A stretch of DNA of 45,680 bases from NCBI RefSeq assembly GCF_937873925.1, contig NZ_CALNAT010000062.1, positions 1-45,680 on the forward strand, read 5' to 3'. A model generated the notes under the pieces. That model searched no databases, was not told the DNA's origin, and saw only the letters and a program-made list of their open reading frames with translations. A program made the translations under genes and the position numbers. Shown piece by piece: positions 43,267 to 45,680 of the stretch. Origin of the DNA: an uncultured Proteiniphilum sp. (GTDB taxonomy: Bacteria; Bacteroidota; Bacteroidia; Bacteroidales; Dysgonomonadaceae). Each line of letters opens with the position of its first letter. Within the stretch, counting starts at the first letter, position 1.

Positions 43267-45042
43267 CTACCAACCCGGATTCTGTTTAAAATTAGGTCCG
43301 ATACGGGTGTCATCGAGTTTAATAACAAACAGATTGTGTCGGTTTTCGTAAACCCGTCTCATAACCAGTTGTTTTTCGAACCTGAATCCAGTTGGGTAGA
43401 TGGCAGCATTGTAACCGGCTGCCAATTTGGTAATTTTCATCATCCAAATGTCCCTGTTTTCGGGTTGCGTTCCGATGAGCCAACGCCGCAGATCGAAAAG
43501 ACGATGCTCTTCGAAACATAATTCCACGCGACGTTCATTGCGGACTCTTGTCCTGAAATCATTCTGATTCATGAATTTGCCGTGCACATCGGGCATTTTG
43601 GCCCGGGAACGCACCACGTTGACCGCTCCGGCGGCAGAATACCGGCTCTGCCCGTGTTTTGTATCGGGAGCGCCCCAGGCTTCGTTCGCAGCTTCTGCAA
43701 AGTTCAGGTATACCTCGGCCAGACGGATGTAGGACCATACCTGCGGCAGTGTGGCATTCCATGTCTTGCCCATCCATTTCCGGGCATAATAACCGGTTTG
43801 GGTATAACCCATATCGGGGATACCCTGGGCGGTAATTTTACAGTCAGGACTGCCCGTTATGCCCTTTCCTTCTTCTTCCTGCCATATACTCAGCGTCCGG
43901 TTCATCACCGTGGCGTTGTTGTACAGGATATTGAAATAGAAACGCGGATCACGGCCTTTATAAGGATTCTGTTCCACATGCCCTGAGGCGGGATCGCCAA
44001 CAGGCAATCCGGTAGATTGCATTTCGAAACAATCCACCAATTGCTGACTGGCAGCTACCCCGTATTTTCCCGACAAGGTGCCGGGGGGGCGGACAGTGTT
44101 GGTATAGGCATCGGAGCCCCAGTTAATTTGCGCCCGTCGTCCCAAAATGATTTCGGTAAGATATTTAGTGGGATCATTGTCCTTGAAGAGGTAATGATAA
44201 CCGTCATCACCATTGAGGGATGCCCCCCATTCCACCAACGAATAACCGGCATCTTCAGCTGCTTTTATCGCTTCGTCGGAAGCGATGGCAGCTTCTTCCC
44301 AAAGGTTTACACCGTTACCGTTCTCATTACGGGCCTGGTCACTGGCAGCGTAAAGCAGGATACGCGATTTGAGGGATAGTGCGGCTATCCGTGTAGGATG
44401 TTGAAATTCGGACTCGGGAATAACGTCTTGCAGGAACATGGCCGCCGAGTCGCAGTCCTCTGCTGCCAGCATATAAGTTTCCTGCATGGAGAGTCGCGGA
44501 AAGTCCATATCAGCAGAAGCGTCAATAGGCGCAAAAAGATAAGGCATTCCACCCCAGCGGCGTGTCAGATCCATATAGGCGAAAGCCCTGTAAAAGTAAC
44601 ACATTCCCAGTATTTTATTTCTGCTTTTTTCACCTCCCGGATAATGGCTGATATTCCGGATACCGGTGTTGGCCACGCGGATATGCTTCCATATCTGTTC
44701 CCATGTGGTGTTGTTGGCCATGGGCGCATCGCCGTTGGTACGCAGGGAATAATAATTGCCCTGCTGCGCCTGTACAGAAGGCACACCCGAGAAAGTGGGC
44801 GTTGAGATTGAGTTGTCGGTAATGTCATCCCAACTACCGAAAGGTTTTACCCCATTCTGCAAGTGGAGAAAAAACGGGTTGATGACTAAATACTCACAAT
44901 AGTTCAGGTAATTGGTGGAGTCCTTAAACACTTTATCAAAATCGTACCCGTCAGCCTCGGGCATCTTATCCAGATAATCGCTCTCGCATGCCGTGATGAT
45001 TAACATCAATACAGCAAGCATCGCCATATATTGTCCTTTCAT
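43267..45042 (-). CDS. SusD-like glycan-binding lipoprotein (first pair of the sulfatase PUL)
   Basis: Has 591 residues with lipobox LIITAC (Cys19) followed by ESDYLDKMPE. SusD features are MCYFYRAFAYMDLTRRWGG, ALSLKSRILLYAASDQARN, RLAEVYLNFAEAANEAWG and RRVELCFEEHRLFDLRRW, and a final KQNPGW. It starts 22 bases after the stop of the partial susC and 33 bases before the start of the second susC, so two pairs stand in tandem. Confidence 0.95.
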   Translation of the reverse strand: MKGQYMAMLAVLMLIITACESDYLDKMPEADGYDFDKVFKDSTNYLNYCEYLVINPFFLHLQNGVKPFGSWDDITDNSISTPTFSGVPSVQAQQGNYYSLRTNGDAPMANNTTWEQIWKHIRVANTGIRNISHYPGGEKSRNKILGMCYFYRAFAYMDLTRRWGGMPYLFAPIDASADMDFPRLSMQETYMLAAEDCDSAAMFLQDVIPESEFQHPTRIAALSLKSRILLYAASDQARNENGNGVNLWEEAAIASDEAIKAAEDAGYSLVEWGASLNGDDGYHYLFKDNDPTKYLTEIILGRRAQINWGSDAYTNTVRPPGTLSGKYGVAASQQLVDCFEMQSTGLPVGDPASGHVEQNPYKGRDPRFYFNILYNNATVMNRTLSIWQEEEGKGITGSPDCKITAQGIPDMGYTQTGYYARKWMGKTWNATLPQVWSYIRLAEVYLNFAEAANEAWGAPDTKHGQSRYSAAGAVNVVRSRAKMPDVHGKFMNQNDFRTRVRNERRVELCFEEHRLFDLRRWLIGTQPENRDIWMMKITKLAAGYNAAIYPTGFRFEKQLVMRRVYENRHNLFVIKLDDTRIGPNFKQNPGW

Positions 45043-45064
45043 AAAATTCTTGATTTATATTTGT

Positions 45065-45680
45065 TTAGAAAGAAATTTGTATTCCCAGTGAAAATCTCCT
45101 CAGGAGAGGATAATATCCATACACCAGCCGTCCATTGCTTCCGTCGCTTCCTTCCGGATCTGCCAGCGGATAATTGGGGGCCCATGTAAAAATATTATTC
45201 CCCCGGAGATAGACAGACATTTTTTCCAGGCTCATCTCATTTACCCATCCTTTTGGCAGCGTGTAGGTCAACCCTATCGATTTTAACCGGATGTAGGAAG
45301 CATCAAACATATTGGTACTTCTGGTCGCTCCGTCACTTATATTGTTGTGTGTACGGTTGGCATCGAAATGGTAGGCGGGAAAAAAGGCGTTACGATTATC
45401 AGGAGTCCAGGCGTCCATCTGATATTCGAAAATATGATTTGTCAACCGGTGGAGCGGCCATGAGTATGCATCTATCACCACCTTACTGAAATGACTGACA
45501 CCCTGGAAAAGAAAATCGAAATCGAAATTACGGAAACTGAAACCGCCACCCAAACTGTAATTATATAACGGGTAATAGGTAGAATAACCCATTGCCACCC
45601 TGTCATTCTCATCAATCACTCCGTCGCCGTTGAAATCTACCCACTGGGAATCGCCCAGTCCCATCAATCCTCCACCGAAA
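45065..45680 (-). CDS. SusC-like TonB-dependent transporter, C-terminal part (cut by window edge)
   Basis: The frame is open to the last base, so about the last 205 residues of a SusC are seen. Visible are WVDFNGDGVIDENDR, the Ca-binding-like loop found near the end of SusC barrels, then YSLGGGFSFRNFDFDFLFQG, RLKSIGLTYTLP, VYLRGNNIFTW and the closing strand RFSLGIQISF. It is the partner of the SusD that follows. Confidence 0.93.
   Translation of the reverse strand, partial: FGGGLMGLGDSQWVDFNGDGVIDENDRVAMGYSTYYPLYNYSLGGGFSFRNFDFDFLFQGVSHFSKVVIDAYSWPLHRLTNHIFEYQMDAWTPDNRNAFFPAYHFDANRTHNNISDGATRSTNMFDASYIRLKSIGLTYTLPKGWVNEMSLEKMSVYLRGNNIFTWAPNYPLADPEGSDGSNGRLVYGYYPLLRRFSLGIQISF

Overview
The window comes from a Bacteroidota genome, most likely a glycan-degrading Bacteroidales. 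The evidence is three complete SusC/SusD pairs plus a fourth split by the right edge, a hybrid two-component sensor, many lipoproteins, AT-rich spacers, and promoter-like TAnnTTTG elements. I cannot name the species. Apart from one regulator gene and one gene remnant, every gene I support lies on the minus strand, so transcription runs right to left. The window holds three neighbouring polysaccharide utilisation loci (PULs).

Right part (45680 to 30421): the 3' end of a susC, susD, a second susC and susD, a DUF1735/DUF4973 surface lipoprotein, two sulfatases, a large family 2 glycoside hydrolase (GH2) and a third sulfatase. The sulfatases, all with serine as the residue to be converted to formylglycine, point to a sulfated glycan. 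A terminator-like hairpin follows the last gene. No regulator of this set is visible.

Middle part (29899 to 12221): susC, susD and a DUF3823 lipoprotein, ending at a hairpin terminator; then a hybrid two-component regulator of 1340 residues, a second GH2, a sialidase-fold (GH93-like) propeller, a GH43 enzyme, an unassigned secreted protein that looks like an (alpha/alpha)6 barrel, and a lipoprotein aldose 1-epimerase, ending at a strong terminator. The GH2, GH43 and GH93-like set fits an arabinose/galactose-containing plant glycan, but the substrate is inference.

Boundary (11974 to 12220): behind the IclR gene lies a 34-codon plus-strand remnant of the C-terminal iron-sulfur end of endonuclease III (nth). 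It suggests that the left PUL was joined here by recombination.

Left part (11973 to 1): an IclR-family regulator on the plus strand, divergent from a minus-strand operon of a TIG/NHL-repeat lipoprotein, susC, susD and a DUF1735/DUF4361-type lipoprotein. A second unit follows, with its own promoter-like element: a BIG2/F5-8C lipoprotein, an MFS transporter and a GH10 xylanase-like gene cut by the left edge. SusC/SusD and the accessory lipoproteins would capture and import oligosaccharides, the hydrolases and sulfatases would trim them, the MFS carrier would move small products across the inner membrane, and IclR and the hybrid sensor would switch the two regulated PULs separately.

I found no tRNA, rRNA, CRISPR array or intact insertion sequence.
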